The notes: generated from the letters alone by a model not told the origin. A stretch of DNA of 64,000 nucleotides from Streptomyces sp. H39-S7 (GCF_027158205.1 NZ_JAPVLU010000021.1:50972-114971); one strand, 5' to 3'. Positions 1-9,192 are shown, counted from the stretch's first letter. Made by a program: numbers and translations.

Positions 1-147
1 GACAAACTCCCCCGCCGGGCGTGACCCCCCACCCGGGGGGGCCCACGACGGGAGTCCGTGCGGTGACCGCCTCCGGCCGCCGGCCACGCCGTGGAATCAT
101 CGGGCCGCCGGGTGGGCACGCAGCGCTGTGAAGGGTGGTGATCGGCC

Positions 148-1032
148 ATGGCCGCCGACTGGCAGTGGGACGACACGTTGTTCGCGGGCACCGCCGCCTA
201 CTACCACCGCGGACGGCTGCCCTACGCCCCCGGCCTCGCGGACCTGCTTGCCGAGGCCGCAGGGCTCGACGGGCGGGGGCGCCTGCTCGACGTGGGGTGC
301 GGACCGGGCACCGTCGCCCTGGGACTGGCGCACCTGTTCGCCGAGATCGTCGGCGTGGATCCTGACGGCGGAATGATCGCCGAGGCCGAGCGCGGCGCCG
401 CGCGGACGGGAGCGGCCCCGAAAGCGCGCTGGGTGCGGGCTCGGGCCGAGGACCTGCCCGCAGGGCTCGGAACGTTCACCGTCGCGACCTTCGGCCAGTC
501 CTTCCACTGGATGGATCAGGATCTGGTGGCGGCCACCATCAAGGACATGCTGCTCCCCGGCGGGGTGCTGGTGCACATCTCGGACGTGAAGACGGAGGAC
601 CGGTCCGTCGATGGCCTGCCCCATCCGGCAGTGCCCTATGACGCGATGGACGCCCTGGTCAGGCAGTACCTGGGACCGGTCCGACGAGCCGGCCGGGGAG
701 TACTGCCGCAGGGAACGCCCGGCGGTGAGGCGGTGGTGCTCACCCGGGCGGGTTTCGCCGGCCCCCAGCGTCATGTCGTCCCCGGCGGCCACCCTCTGGA
801 ACGCACCGTCGACGACGTCGTCGCGTGGGCGTTCTCCCTGTCGTCCTCGGCTCCGCATCTGTTCGGCGCACGCCGCGTCGACTTCGAGGCAGATCTGCGC
901 AGGCTGCTGACGGACAGCTCGCCGGCCGGCCGGTTCTCCGCACGGCAGCCCGGCACCGAAGTGTTCCTCTGGCGGAAGAGCGACGTCGGACAGGTGCCCG
1001 GGACTACCACGCCGAGCGTCAACCTGGCGTGA
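148..1032 (+). CDS. Class I SAM-dependent methyltransferase
   Basis: A 294-residue protein with a class I methyltransferase fold. Motif I, LLDVGCGPGT, is at residues 46-55 and binds S-adenosylmethionine. Asp71 in VGVDPD is the likely ribose-binding acid. FGQSFHWMD at 115-123 is the motif IV region seen in the Methyltransf_11/25 small-molecule group. The substrate cannot be read from the sequence. An AAGGGTGGT purine stretch lies about 8 bases before the ATG. The gene runs in the same direction as the SDR/crotonase/ketosynthase cassette but is separated by about 150 bases, so it may be a separate unit or an upstream member of a pathway that starts outside the window. The C-terminal tail (about 30 residues) looks low-complexity. 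Confidence 0.85.
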   Translation: MAADWQWDDTLFAGTAAYYHRGRLPYAPGLADLLAEAAGLDGRGRLLDVGCGPGTVALGLAHLFAEIVGVDPDGGMIAEAERGAARTGAAPKARWVRARAEDLPAGLGTFTVATFGQSFHWMDQDLVAATIKDMLLPGGVLVHISDVKTEDRSVDGLPHPAVPYDAMDALVRQYLGPVRRAGRGVLPQGTPGGEAVVLTRAGFAGPQRHVVPGGHPLERTVDDVVAWAFSLSSSAPHLFGARRVDFEADLRRLLTDSSPAGRFSARQPGTEVFLWRKSDVGQVPGTTTPSVNLA

Positions 1033-1184
1033 CAATCGGGGTCACCAAATCGAGTGGCGCTGTTTCAGCGAATGTCCCTTGATCATTGGCGATGGACCAA
1101 TTCAAGCCACGGATAGGGATCTTGGTCGGGCTATGTTCCGGATGCAGGAGAGAAATCTCGCCATTCGCATACAGGAGCATGAAC

Positions 1185-1991
1185 GTGACCTCGATTGCCC
1201 ACCAGACGGCCCCGCCGGGTCGGACGATGGAGCGGACGACCGACCCGGCGCCGGTTCCGCAGGTCCTGCAGGGATTGACCGCCGTCGTCACCGGCGGTTC
1301 CGCAGGACTGGGACGACACCTGGCGAAAGGTTTCCTCGCGGCCGGAGCCCGGGTCATGTGCGCAGCACGAGGCGCTGGCGACGTCATGGATCTGCTGGCC
1401 GACCACGAGGACCGTGCCGCCTTCCTCTCCGCCGACGTACGTGACCCCGACTCGTTGCAGCGGCTGATGTCGGAGACCGCCGAGCGTTTCGGGGGCATCG
1501 ACATCGTGGTGGCCAACGCGGGCATCACCCGCAACGGCGGTGTCTCACGCCTCAGCCCGCAGGACTGGCGCGAGGTGATGAACACCAACGTGGACGGTGT
1601 CTTCCACACCGTGCGGGCGGCGCTGCCCCACCTGGAGCGGTCCGGCGGCAGCATGCTCACGGTCTCGTCCGCGATGGCCTCGCGCGCGGTGCCCGGCGCG
1701 AGCGCGTATGCGGCGTCCAAGGCCGCGATCGAAGCGTTCACCCGCTGCTGCGCGGTGGAGTTCGCCCCCCGTGGTATCCGGGTCAACTCCCTGTCCCCCG
1801 GCATCCTGAACACGGGCATGGGCGAGATCGTCGGCGCGGACGAACGGCTGCGCGCCCTGTACTGGCCGAGGATGCTCGCAGGCCGTGCGGGCACGGCGCA
1901 GGAGGCGGTGGACGCAGCCGTGTTCCTGGTCAGCCCGGCAGCGTCGTACGTCAACGGACACGTCCTCGAGGTCAACGGGGGGCTGATGTGA
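1185..1991 (+). CDS. Short-chain dehydrogenase/reductase
   Basis: A classical SDR of about 268 residues. The cofactor loop TGGSAGLG is at 36-43, NAG at 111-113, and the catalytic Ser162, Tyr175 and Lys179 are all present. The C-terminal NGHVLEVNGG is typical of FabG-like 3-oxoacyl or sugar dehydrogenases. I chose GTG 1185 because AGGAG (1173-1177) sits 7 bases before it; ATG 1179 is only one base from that site, and longer starts lack one. The stop overlaps the GTG of the next gene, so translation is coupled to the crotonase. Together with the crotonase and ketosynthase III the likely job is reduction of a 3-ketoacyl thioester; the actual substrate is unknown. Confidence 0.85.
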   Translation: MTSIAHQTAPPGRTMERTTDPAPVPQVLQGLTAVVTGGSAGLGRHLAKGFLAAGARVMCAARGAGDVMDLLADHEDRAAFLSADVRDPDSLQRLMSETAERFGGIDIVVANAGITRNGGVSRLSPQDWREVMNTNVDGVFHTVRAALPHLERSGGSMLTVSSAMASRAVPGASAYAASKAAIEAFTRCCAVEFAPRGIRVNSLSPGILNTGMGEIVGADERLRALYWPRMLAGRAGTAQEAVDAAVFLVSPAASYVNGHVLEVNGGLM

Positions 1992-2749
1992 CGGTGCGCA
2001 TGGAGATCGACCGGAAGGTGGCGTGGCTGCACCTGGACCGGCCGCGTCTGAACCTCTTCGACAGCGCCCTGCAACGCGCCGCCGAACAAGCCCTCCGGAC
2101 GTTGGAGGGGCACCACGGGATCCGCGCCGTGGTGTTCACCGGCGCACACGGGAACTTCTCCGCCGGCGGGGACCTCAAGGAGATGACCTCGCTGACCGGC
2201 GACGCGGTGACGGAGTACGCCGCCCGGATCAGCCGTCTGACGCGCGAGGTCGCCGCGCTGCCGCTTCCGGTGATCGCGGCCGTGCAGGGCCTGGCGCTGG
2301 GCGGCGGGTGCGAACTCGCCCTCGCCGCCGACTTCCGTATCTGCTCGCCCACCGCCCGGTTCGGTCTGCCCGAGACGCCACTCGGCCTCATCCCCGGGGC
2401 CGGGGGCACTCAGCGGCTGCCGCGCCTGATCGGGACCTCGCGCGCCAAGGACATCGTGTTCTCGGGCCGGCAGGTCGACGCCGACGAGGCCGCCCGCATC
2501 GGACTGGTCGACCTGGTCGTTCCCACCGCCGACCTCCGCACCGCCGTCACCGAGTGGGCGCTGCGCTACACCGCACATCCCGCCGGGGCACTGGCTGCCG
2601 CCAAGCAGGCGATCGACGCGTCCCAGGAGGGCCCGCTCGCCCAAGGGCTCGACCAGGAGCGCGAACTCTTCGCCCCGCTCCTCGCCGCCGGCGAACGGAC
2701 CCGGTGGTTCCACCGTTTCCGGCAGACCCCCGCGGTGTCCGTCTCCTGA
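1988..2749 (+). CDS. Enoyl-CoA hydratase/isomerase (crotonase family)
   Basis: A 253-residue crotonase. FSAGGDLKEM (57-66) and LGGGCEL (104-110) form the oxyanion hole, and Glu109 and Glu129 (in PETPLGLIPGAGG) sit where the two catalytic glutamates of enoyl-CoA hydratases lie, so hydratase or dehydratase chemistry is plausible. It begins at a GTG overlapping the TGA of the SDR. The family usual length is about 255-260, so it is complete. It probably acts on the product of the SDR (3-hydroxyacyl to enoyl) in a short acyl-processing route shared with the downstream ketosynthase. No acyl carrier protein or enoyl reductase is visible next to it. Confidence 0.87.
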   Translation: MTVRMEIDRKVAWLHLDRPRLNLFDSALQRAAEQALRTLEGHHGIRAVVFTGAHGNFSAGGDLKEMTSLTGDAVTEYAARISRLTREVAALPLPVIAAVQGLALGGGCELALAADFRICSPTARFGLPETPLGLIPGAGGTQRLPRLIGTSRAKDIVFSGRQVDADEAARIGLVDLVVPTADLRTAVTEWALRYTAHPAGALAAAKQAIDASQEGPLAQGLDQERELFAPLLAAGERTRWFHRFRQTPAVSVS

Positions 2750-2899
2750 GCCAGCGGCCCCGAACCGCAGCGGCCGAATGCTCAGGCCGCCCGCCAGAAC
2801 CGTCAGACCGCCAGAACCGCCACACCGTCCGAGTCGTCCCGGCACGGTCGCTCGCACGCGCGCCGGCTTCCTGTGCCCCTCGTGGAAAGCACCGCCCTG

Positions 2900-4030
2900 A
2901 TGCACGCAGCTCCCGCCCCGTTCCCGTACGCCCTCACCGGCGCCCACACCACGCTGGGACCGGTGGTCACCATGGACGCCTGGGCCAAAGTCGCGCAGGT
3001 CCCCGACCGCCGCAACCCCGGCGAGGCCCTGGAAGGCTCCTTCATCACCCGCCTGCTCGGCGTCGAGAGCAAGAGCTGGGGACCGGATCAGTTCGCCACC
3101 CCCGAGACGGTCGCCGAGACCGCCCGGGCCGCCCTCTCCAGCGCGTGCCTCGAACCGCGCGACATCGACGCCGTCGTCGTGGTCACCTGCAACCCGTACC
3201 AGATCCTGCTCGACCAGGACGCCTTCACCCTGATGCGCCTGCTGGGCATCGCGGACCACGTGCCGCCCCTGCAACTGGGCGCGGGCTGCGCCGGCCTGGC
3301 CCGCGCAGCCTCTCTCGTGAGCCGGCTGAGCGCCGAACGCGCCCTGGTGATCGCCTACAGCGTGCCCAGCCGGACCAGCACCTGCGCCGATGGCACGCTC
3401 CTCCCGGCCTACCGGGACAACACCGTCCACCCGTACGGAAGGAACATGTGGTCGGCGCCCGCGCTCTTCTCGGATGCGGCGTCGGCCATGGTCCTGGAAC
3501 GCGACGAGGCCATCGACGGTCTGGTGCTGTACTCCCGGGACAGCCAGTCCTTCGGCGACGAGGCCGCGATCGACGACCCGCTGATCCACTTCCTGGGCGG
3601 CGGCACCGACAGCCCCGCCGGAACTCCCGGCTCGGCGGAACTGGCCTGCTTCGGCATGAACCCGCCCGAGATCACTCGCTATTACAGCGGCGGGATGACA
3701 CTCAACCACCAGGCCCTGGAGACCGCGCGCCCGGGCTACCTGGATCACGTCAGCCGGGTCTACACCCATCAGGCCAACCCCCGCCTGGTCGACGAGTTCA
3801 TCCAGGAGACCGGCCTGAGCGCGGAGAAGGCGCCCAGCAACGTTCGGCAACTGGGCAACACCGTGTCGCCGTCCACACTGGCGCTGCTCCACGCCGACCA
3901 GCTGAACGGCAACCTCGCCTACGGCGACCGGGCCTGCTTCTCCGTCGTCGGCTCGGGACCCGAACGCGGCGCGTTCATCACCCCGATCCGCATTCCCGCG
4001 CTCCGGCAGCCCGCCACGCTGCCGGCCTGA
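2900..4030 (+). CDS. Ketoacyl synthase III-like condensing enzyme
   Basis: A thiolase-fold protein of about 376 residues. The active-site triad of FabH-like enzymes is present: Cys130 in GAGCAGLA, His290 in YTHQANPRL and Asn320 in LGNTVSPS. It is longer than housekeeping FabH (about 330) and the Cys context differs from the usual AACAGF, so a specialised condensing or acyl-transfer role (secondary metabolism) is more likely than primary fatty acid synthesis. I prefer ATG 2900, which has GGAAAG 10 bases upstream; GTG 2873 would add 9 residues without a clear ribosome site. It follows the SDR-crotonase pair after 150 bases and probably works with them. Confidence 0.82.
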   Translation: MHAAPAPFPYALTGAHTTLGPVVTMDAWAKVAQVPDRRNPGEALEGSFITRLLGVESKSWGPDQFATPETVAETARAALSSACLEPRDIDAVVVVTCNPYQILLDQDAFTLMRLLGIADHVPPLQLGAGCAGLARAASLVSRLSAERALVIAYSVPSRTSTCADGTLLPAYRDNTVHPYGRNMWSAPALFSDAASAMVLERDEAIDGLVLYSRDSQSFGDEAAIDDPLIHFLGGGTDSPAGTPGSAELACFGMNPPEITRYYSGGMTLNHQALETARPGYLDHVSRVYTHQANPRLVDEFIQETGLSAEKAPSNVRQLGNTVSPSTLALLHADQLNGNLAYGDRACFSVVGSGPERGAFITPIRIPALRQPATLPA

Positions 4031-4091
4031 CACGAGCCGGCCGGAGTGCTCGGCCCGCGCCGGCGAACGCAGACCGAGCAAGGCCCGCTGA

Positions 4092-4135
4092 CCCCGTGCC
4101 CGCCGCCCGCTGTCGACCGGGCGGCGGGCACGGGG
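4092..4135. terminator. Bidirectional terminator hairpin
   Basis: A perfect 18-bp stem (4092-4109 with 4118-4135) and an 8-base loop lie between the convergent ketosynthase and HelR-type genes. No U-tract, as usual in Streptomyces. Confidence 0.75.
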
Positions 4136-4147
4136 GCCCGGCAGACA

Positions 4148-6301
4148 TCAGGAGCTCGTGAGGATGACGAGTTGCTGCGTGGCTCGGGTCATGGCGACAT
4201 AGCGGTCGACCGCTCCTTCGATACCCGTGCCGAACGACTCCGGATCGACGAGGACGACCAGGTCGAACTCGAGCCCCTTCGACAGCTCCGGAGTCAGCGA
4301 CCGGACGCGGGGCGTCGCCCGGAACGCGGGATCGCCGATGACGCACGCGATGCCTTCGGCATGCGCGCCGAGCCAGGTCTCGAGGATCGAGTCCCGTTCC
4401 GCGGCCGATCCGTGGACGACGGGAAGGTCACTGCTGCGGACGGAGGTCGGCACGTTGGCATCCGGCAGTTCGGCGCGGATGACCGGCTCGGCCTCCGCCA
4501 TGACCTCCTCCGGCGTCCGGTAGTTGACGCTCAGCGACGAGACGGTGACCCGGTCGAGCCCGACGCGCTCGAGCCGTTCCTGCCACGACTCCGTGAACCC
4601 GTGCCTGGCCTGGGCGCGGTCCCCGACGATGGTGAAGCTGCGCGACGGGCAGCGCAGCAGCAGCATCTGCCACTCGGCGTCGGTCAGTTCCTGTGCCTCG
4701 TCGACGACGATGTGCGCGAACGGGCCCGCGAGCAGGTCGGGCTCGGCGACGGCCAGTGCGCTCTCATCGATCAGGGTGTCCCGCAGGTCCTGTCCGTGCA
4801 GCATCCCCAGCGCGCCTTCGTCCTCGCCGATCTGGACGTTCTGCAGGAAGCTGTCGATGGCGTCGGTCCTGTGCGCGCGTTCGGCGGCGACTTCGGCCTC
4901 GTTCTGCCGCATGCGGGCGGACGCCTTCGGGTCGCCGAGCCGCTGGCGTGCCGCGTCCAGGAGCGGCAGATCGGACACCGTCCAGGCCTGCGTGTCCGCG
5001 CGCCGCAGCTTCCGGACGTCGTCCGGCTCGAGCCAGGGCGCGCATTTGCGCAGGTAGGCGGGCACGGACCAGAGATCTGCGACGAGGTCGTCCGCTTCGA
5101 CCAGGGGCCACGCCCGGTGCAGGGCCTTGAGCAGTTCCCGGTCCTGCAGCAGCGACCTGCGCAGCAACTCGGGCGAGGCTTCGCTCGCGTCCTTGTCGAT
5201 CAGGATCGTGAGCAGTTCCTCCATGATCTGGTCGTGGGCCTCGTTGTGCGGGGTGCCCGGCTCCACCGCTTCGAACGCCACCGCCCAATCGCGGGGGCTC
5301 AGCCAGATGCTGGACCAGTGGGTCTCGACCGACATGCCTTCGGTGGGCGGCTCCTCGTAGAGGCCGACCGCCGGCTCGATCGCCCTCACCAGGGCCGCCG
5401 ACGCCTTCAGAAGGGCCACGTCCGGGTCGCCCTCGACCACCGCTCGGGCTCCCTCCGCGACGAGGTCGCGCAGAGTGCAGGTCTGCACACCCTCCTCGCC
5501 GAGACTGGGCAGGACATCGGCGACGTAGGCCAGGTAGGGCTGGTGCGGACCGACGAACAGCACACCGCCCCGACGGTGCCCCAGGCGCGGGTCGGAGTAG
5601 AGGAGGTAGGCGGAGCGGTGCAGGGCGACGACGGTCTTGCCCGTGCCCGGACCACCGTCGACGACGAGAGTGCCGCGGGAGCCCGCCCGGATGATGGCGT
5701 CCTGGTCGGACTGGATGGTGGCGAGCACGTCCCGCATCCGCGCCGAGCGGTTGCTGCCCAGGCTGGCGATGAAGGCGGACTGGTCGTCGAGCGCGGCGCG
5801 CCCTTCGAGTCCGTCCGCGGTGAACACCTCGTCCCAGTAGTCGCTGATCCGGCCGCGGGTCCAGCGGTACCTCCGGCGGCTGGCCAGACCCATCGGGTTG
5901 CCGTGGGTCGCCGCGAAGAACGGCTCGGCCGCGGGCGAACGCCAGTCGATCAGCAGTCGACGCCCTGTGCTGTCGGTGAGGCCGAGTCGTCCGATGTACA
6001 CGGGCTCGGGGCTGTCGACCCCGACGATGTGTCCCAGGCACAGGTCGAGACCGAAGCGTCGCAACGCGCGCAGGCGGCTGCTCAGCCGGTGGATCTCCAG
6101 ATCCCGGTCCATGGCCTGCCGGCCGATGCCGCCGGGCGCCTTGAGTTCGGCGTCGAGACGGTCGGACAGTTCGGCGATCGCCTGATCCAGGCTCTCCGCG
6201 ATGGCGGCGAAGTGCTGCTCGTCGTCGGCGATCAGCGCCGGGGCGGCCTTGGGAAGGAGACGGTCGGAGAGGTCGAACGCGCTGGTGCTCAGGGGGTTCA
6301 T
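4148..6301 (-). CDS. helR: HelR-type (HelD family) RNA polymerase-binding helicase-like protein
   Basis: A 717-residue superfamily 1 protein of the HelD group. It has an N-terminal helical region (about 25-85), Walker A GGPGTGKT at 216-223, Walker B IVVDEAQE at 531-538, SVNYRTPEEV at 591-600, SKGLEFDLVVLVDP at 674-687 and YVAMTRATQQL at 701-711. HelD proteins remove or recycle stalled RNA polymerase; the actinomycete branch named HelR displaces rifamycins from RNA polymerase and gives tolerance. I place it in that branch because a rifamycin-associated element lies about 120 bases upstream. ATG 6301 has GGAG 8 bases before it; an open frame continues upstream across the element but that extension is unlikely to be protein. 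The symbol is assigned by family plus operator. Confidence 0.88.
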   Translation of the reverse strand: MNPLSTSAFDLSDRLLPKAAPALIADDEQHFAAIAESLDQAIAELSDRLDAELKAPGGIGRQAMDRDLEIHRLSSRLRALRRFGLDLCLGHIVGVDSPEPVYIGRLGLTDSTGRRLLIDWRSPAAEPFFAATHGNPMGLASRRRYRWTRGRISDYWDEVFTADGLEGRAALDDQSAFIASLGSNRSARMRDVLATIQSDQDAIIRAGSRGTLVVDGGPGTGKTVVALHRSAYLLYSDPRLGHRRGGVLFVGPHQPYLAYVADVLPSLGEEGVQTCTLRDLVAEGARAVVEGDPDVALLKASAALVRAIEPAVGLYEEPPTEGMSVETHWSSIWLSPRDWAVAFEAVEPGTPHNEAHDQIMEELLTILIDKDASEASPELLRRSLLQDRELLKALHRAWPLVEADDLVADLWSVPAYLRKCAPWLEPDDVRKLRRADTQAWTVSDLPLLDAARQRLGDPKASARMRQNEAEVAAERAHRTDAIDSFLQNVQIGEDEGALGMLHGQDLRDTLIDESALAVAEPDLLAGPFAHIVVDEAQELTDAEWQMLLLRCPSRSFTIVGDRAQARHGFTESWQERLERVGLDRVTVSSLSVNYRTPEEVMAEAEPVIRAELPDANVPTSVRSSDLPVVHGSAAERDSILETWLGAHAEGIACVIGDPAFRATPRVRSLTPELSKGLEFDLVVLVDPESFGTGIEGAVDRYVAMTRATQQLVILTSS

Positions 6302-6419
6302 GGCATCAGCTCCGGTCCGGGGTCGCCGCACAGCCCATACACGGCAAAGGCAAACGCACTGAGTAAATCTCCCATTTCCGCAGGTTCTGGTGTAGGACCG
6401 CGATTGTGCCCCACCACCG

Positions 6420-6438
6420 GGGCCTTGCCGCAAGCCCC
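6420..6438 (-). promoter_or_regulatory. Rifamycin-associated element (RAE)
   Basis: On the minus strand the 19 bases read GGGGCTTGCGGCAAGGCCC, identical to the RAE consensus as I recall it, an inverted repeat found before rifamycin-inducible resistance genes. A TATAAC hexamer (6451-6446, minus) ends 7 bases upstream, which would put the element at or just after the transcription start of helR. No clear -35 was seen. Confidence 0.85.
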
Positions 6439-6581
6439 CCAGTGAGTTATAAGTTGAAAGTGGCAAGGAGTGCCTGTTCCTCGTTGCCCACGGTGTCCAC
6501 TCCCGACTGATTACTCGCGTCCGGCCGCACCCTGACAGCCGCGGTATGTGATCTTCCCGTCCGTCTCATAGGCTCCGGGAC

Positions 6582-8357
6582 ATGAGTAACGGGGAACCCG
6601 CCAGACGGGTCATCGACGGGCGCTTCGAGCTGGAGGCGCGACTCGGAGTCGGCGGCATGGGGTTGGTCTGGCGGGCACGGGACATCGTGCTCGACCGGGC
6701 GGTGGCACTCAAAGAAGTACGACCGACGGATCCGGGTCTGGCCGAGTACGATCCGTCCGCGGCAAGCCTGTTGCGCGCCCGCGTCCTACGGGAGGCCCGG
6801 GCGCTGGCCCGCGTCGAGCATCCCAACGTGGTCACCATCCACCACATCGTGGACGGCGGCGAGGGCACCTACCCCTGGCTCGTGATGGAGCTGGTGACCG
6901 GCGGATCGTTGCAGGACCGGCTGGAGCGCGGGCCGATGAACCCGGCGCAGGCGGCCCTGTTGGGCCGCGAACTGCTGGCGGCGCTGCGGGCCGCGCACGC
7001 CGTGGGAATCCAGCACCGGGATGTGAAGCCCCCCAACGTCCTGCTGCGCCCCGACGGGCGACCGGTGCTCACCGACTTCGGCATCGCCGCGATCCGCGAG
7101 TCGACGGTCCTGACCGCCACAGGGTCGATGATCGGCACTCCCGACTTCATGGCGCCCGAGCGGATCACCGGGGACGGCGGCGATCCCGGTTCGGACCTGT
7201 GGTCCTTGGCGATGATGCTGTACGTGGCAGTGGAGGGCCATCACCCGCTGCGCAGGGGAGCCACCCTGGCCACCCTGGCCGCCGTCCTCAGTGAGCAGCT
7301 TCCGCCGCCGCGCCAGGCAGGACCGCTGACGGAGTTCCTCAACGCCGTTCTCGTCAAGGATCCGGCCGCCCGGCCCGATGCCGGGACCATGGACCGCATG
7401 CTGGCGTTCGCGTCCCAGCAGCCGCCGACCGGAACGTGGCCCGGTGCGGGGACCGCGCCCGGAACCGGACCTGTGGCCGGGGTCGGACCTGTGCCCGGCC
7501 CGGGGACCGCGCCCGTAGCCACGTCCTTCCAACTGCGGCCACCGGCCGCGCAGGCCGCTGGGTCAGGCTCACACGGATTCGGGCCGCCCACGCCCCAGGA
7601 CGCCGCTCCCCACGGTGGCGGTCCTGCGCCCTACCCCTCGCAGTACCCCCTGCCGGAGCCGGGCCCGACGCGGTCGACCGCGGGCAACCAGCGGCGCAGA
7701 CCCGGCACCCGGTGGGTGGCGATCGGCTCGGCGGTCTGCGGAACCGTGCTGACGGGCGTGCTGGTGTGGACGCTGCTCCCGGAGCACCCCGGAGACGACC
7801 TCGCTTCCCAACAGCCCGGTGCGACCCCCTCCGCGTCCCACTCGTCGAGCCCGACGCCGGCGACCACACGCTCCACACCGCAGCCGCAGAACGACCCGGC
7901 GAAGGGCAACCTGCTGACGCCCGCCGGTATCCGTGCGGCGGTCAAGGAGATGAAGGCGCAGATGGGGACCGACAAGGTCGGCCGCTTCGTGGTGTACCCG
8001 GAGTACATCTCCGCCTACGGCATGGTCAAGGGCAGCGCCACCCGCTACGACAGCTACGACTACCGCGTCGGCCAGGGCGTCACCCGCGGCTCGAGCAGCG
8101 GAACGCTGCCGGGCGGCGACATGCCCGTCAGCCTGGACGCCTACAACTGGGACGCCCTTCCCGCCTTGATCAGCCGGGCGGAGAAGGACCTGAAAGTCCC
8201 GAAACCCACGACGCGCTACCTCGTGATCCGCCAACCCAACAAGACCTTCAACACCCCGGCGGCCATCGCCGTCTACCTCGCCGACGCCTACGACGGCGGC
8301 TACCTCGAAGCCAACCCCCAGGGCAAAGTCACCAAGCTGATGCCCGCCGGCGACTGA
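6582..8357 (+). CDS. Transmembrane serine/threonine protein kinase
   Basis: A 591-residue Hanks-type kinase of the actinobacterial Pkn group. The glycine loop GVGGMGLVW is at 22-30, the ATP lysine is Lys44 (VALKEV), the catalytic loop HRDVKPPN is at 145-152, DFG at 165-167 and APE at 191-193. Residues 286-311 are a Gly/Ala/Pro/Thr linker built from repeated GTGP-like units, followed by one membrane segment at about 378-399 and a Ser/Thr-rich stalk. The roughly 150-residue outer domain has no PASTA repeats that I recognise and resembles nothing I can name, so the signal it senses is unknown. The start is ATG 6582 with weak ribosome-site purines. It is monocistronic and ends at a long palindrome. 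Confidence 0.92.
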   Translation: MSNGEPARRVIDGRFELEARLGVGGMGLVWRARDIVLDRAVALKEVRPTDPGLAEYDPSAASLLRARVLREARALARVEHPNVVTIHHIVDGGEGTYPWLVMELVTGGSLQDRLERGPMNPAQAALLGRELLAALRAAHAVGIQHRDVKPPNVLLRPDGRPVLTDFGIAAIRESTVLTATGSMIGTPDFMAPERITGDGGDPGSDLWSLAMMLYVAVEGHHPLRRGATLATLAAVLSEQLPPPRQAGPLTEFLNAVLVKDPAARPDAGTMDRMLAFASQQPPTGTWPGAGTAPGTGPVAGVGPVPGPGTAPVATSFQLRPPAAQAAGSGSHGFGPPTPQDAAPHGGGPAPYPSQYPLPEPGPTRSTAGNQRRRPGTRWVAIGSAVCGTVLTGVLVWTLLPEHPGDDLASQQPGATPSASHSSSPTPATTRSTPQPQNDPAKGNLLTPAGIRAAVKEMKAQMGTDKVGRFVVYPEYISAYGMVKGSATRYDSYDYRVGQGVTRGSSSGTLPGGDMPVSLDAYNWDALPALISRAEKDLKVPKPTTRYLVIRQPNKTFNTPAAIAVYLADAYDGGYLEANPQGKVTKLMPAGD

Positions 8358-8373
8358 GGACGCCGGCCTTGCC

Positions 8374-8405
8374 GGTCCGCCCCGGGCTCGAGCCCGGGGC
8401 GGACC
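8374..8405. terminator. Terminator-type palindrome
   Basis: A perfect 32-base palindrome (two 15-base arms around CG) between the convergent kinase and isochorismatase-like genes; it can terminate both. Confidence 0.75.
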
Positions 8406-8451
8406 GGGGACCTGGCCGGAAAAGCCGCACTGTCCTACGGGTGACCCACCG

Positions 8452-9012
8452 TCACGACGCGCCGCCGAAGTCGACGTCCTTGGTCGTCGCTGTCCCGGCC
8501 GTCCGCCCCGGCGCCGTCTGGTACGTCCAGTACAGGTTGGTGTGCGCGACGACCTTCTCCGGCGTCGGAGCACCCCACTCCGACTGGTCCTCCGTCGTGT
8601 GGGCATCGCTGACCAGCAACGCGTCGTACCCTCGCACCAGCGCGCCGTGGAGCGTGGAGCGGATGCACGCATCGGTCTGCGCACCGACGACGACGAGCCG
8701 ACCGACCTCCAGGTCCGACAGCACGGACTCCAGAGTGGTGTCCTCAAAAGAGTCGCCGTAGTTCTTCTCGACCAGCGGCTCGGCCTCGCCCGGAGTCAGC
8801 TCGGGAACGATCGGCCAGCCGTCGCTCCCCCGCTCGAGGTTCTCGTCGGAGTGCTGGACCCAGACGACCGGGACCCGCTGCCCCCGCGCCTGCTCGACCA
8901 GGCTGCCGATGTTCGCGACGACCGCGTCGCGCTCATAGGCCCCCTCGACGACGCCGACCTGCACATCAACGACGAGCAGCGCGGTATTGGGTCGGTTCTC
9001 GAGTGTGGTCAT
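8452..9012 (-). CDS. Isochorismatase-family cysteine hydrolase
   Basis: A 186-residue protein with the full triad of the family: Asp16 in LLVVDVQ, Lys83 in VEKNYGDSF and Cys116 in GAQTDACIRST. The short VEKNYGDSFEDT stretch is typical of YcaC/nicotinamidase-like amidohydrolases of broad or unknown specificity rather than of pathway isochorismatases, which are usually fused or clustered with siderophore genes. No such genes are near. The start is ATG 9012 with a GGAGG-type site (ATCAGGAGGGG) just upstream. It is probably transcribed alone. Confidence 0.88.
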   Translation of the reverse strand: MTTLENRPNTALLVVDVQVGVVEGAYERDAVVANIGSLVEQARGQRVPVVWVQHSDENLERGSDGWPIVPELTPGEAEPLVEKNYGDSFEDTTLESVLSDLEVGRLVVVGAQTDACIRSTLHGALVRGYDALLVSDAHTTEDQSEWGAPTPEKVVAHTNLYWTYQTAPGRTAGTATTKDVDFGGAS

Positions 9013-9192
9013 GGCCCCTCCTGATCACGCCGAATCCTTTGAACAACCCACGGTAGACCCCCGCACCGACAGCGAGGGTGACCGCCGGTCGTCAGCCCGT
9101 CAGACCCGCGGGGCGCCGCAGCTCCCCACCCCACCGATGACAAACGATCTTCTTCCCGGGCCTTGACGCGGTTTCGCCACAGCGAACAGTCT

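Noticed and set aside
1-147. Promoter or gene end at the left edge
   Set aside because: GC-rich sequence with a short CCCCC/GGGGG hairpin only; nothing else can be supported.
1019-4081. 1020-residue minus-strand open frame
   Set aside because: It is antisense to the SDR, crotonase and ketosynthase genes, which have full motifs; the translation is Gly/Arg/Ala-rich and shows no domain. High GC opens long shadow frames.
4046-6445. 799-residue plus-strand open frame over helR
   Set aside because: Antisense to the HelD-family gene with all helicase motifs; no recognisable domain in the translation.
6302-6466. N-terminal extension of helR across the RAE
   Set aside because: The extension is not protein-like and would include the operator and hairpin; ATG 6301 has a good ribosome site.
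7440-7520. Short tandem DNA repeats in the kinase gene
   Set aside because: They are coding repeats of a Gly/Thr/Pro linker, not a separate repeat element.
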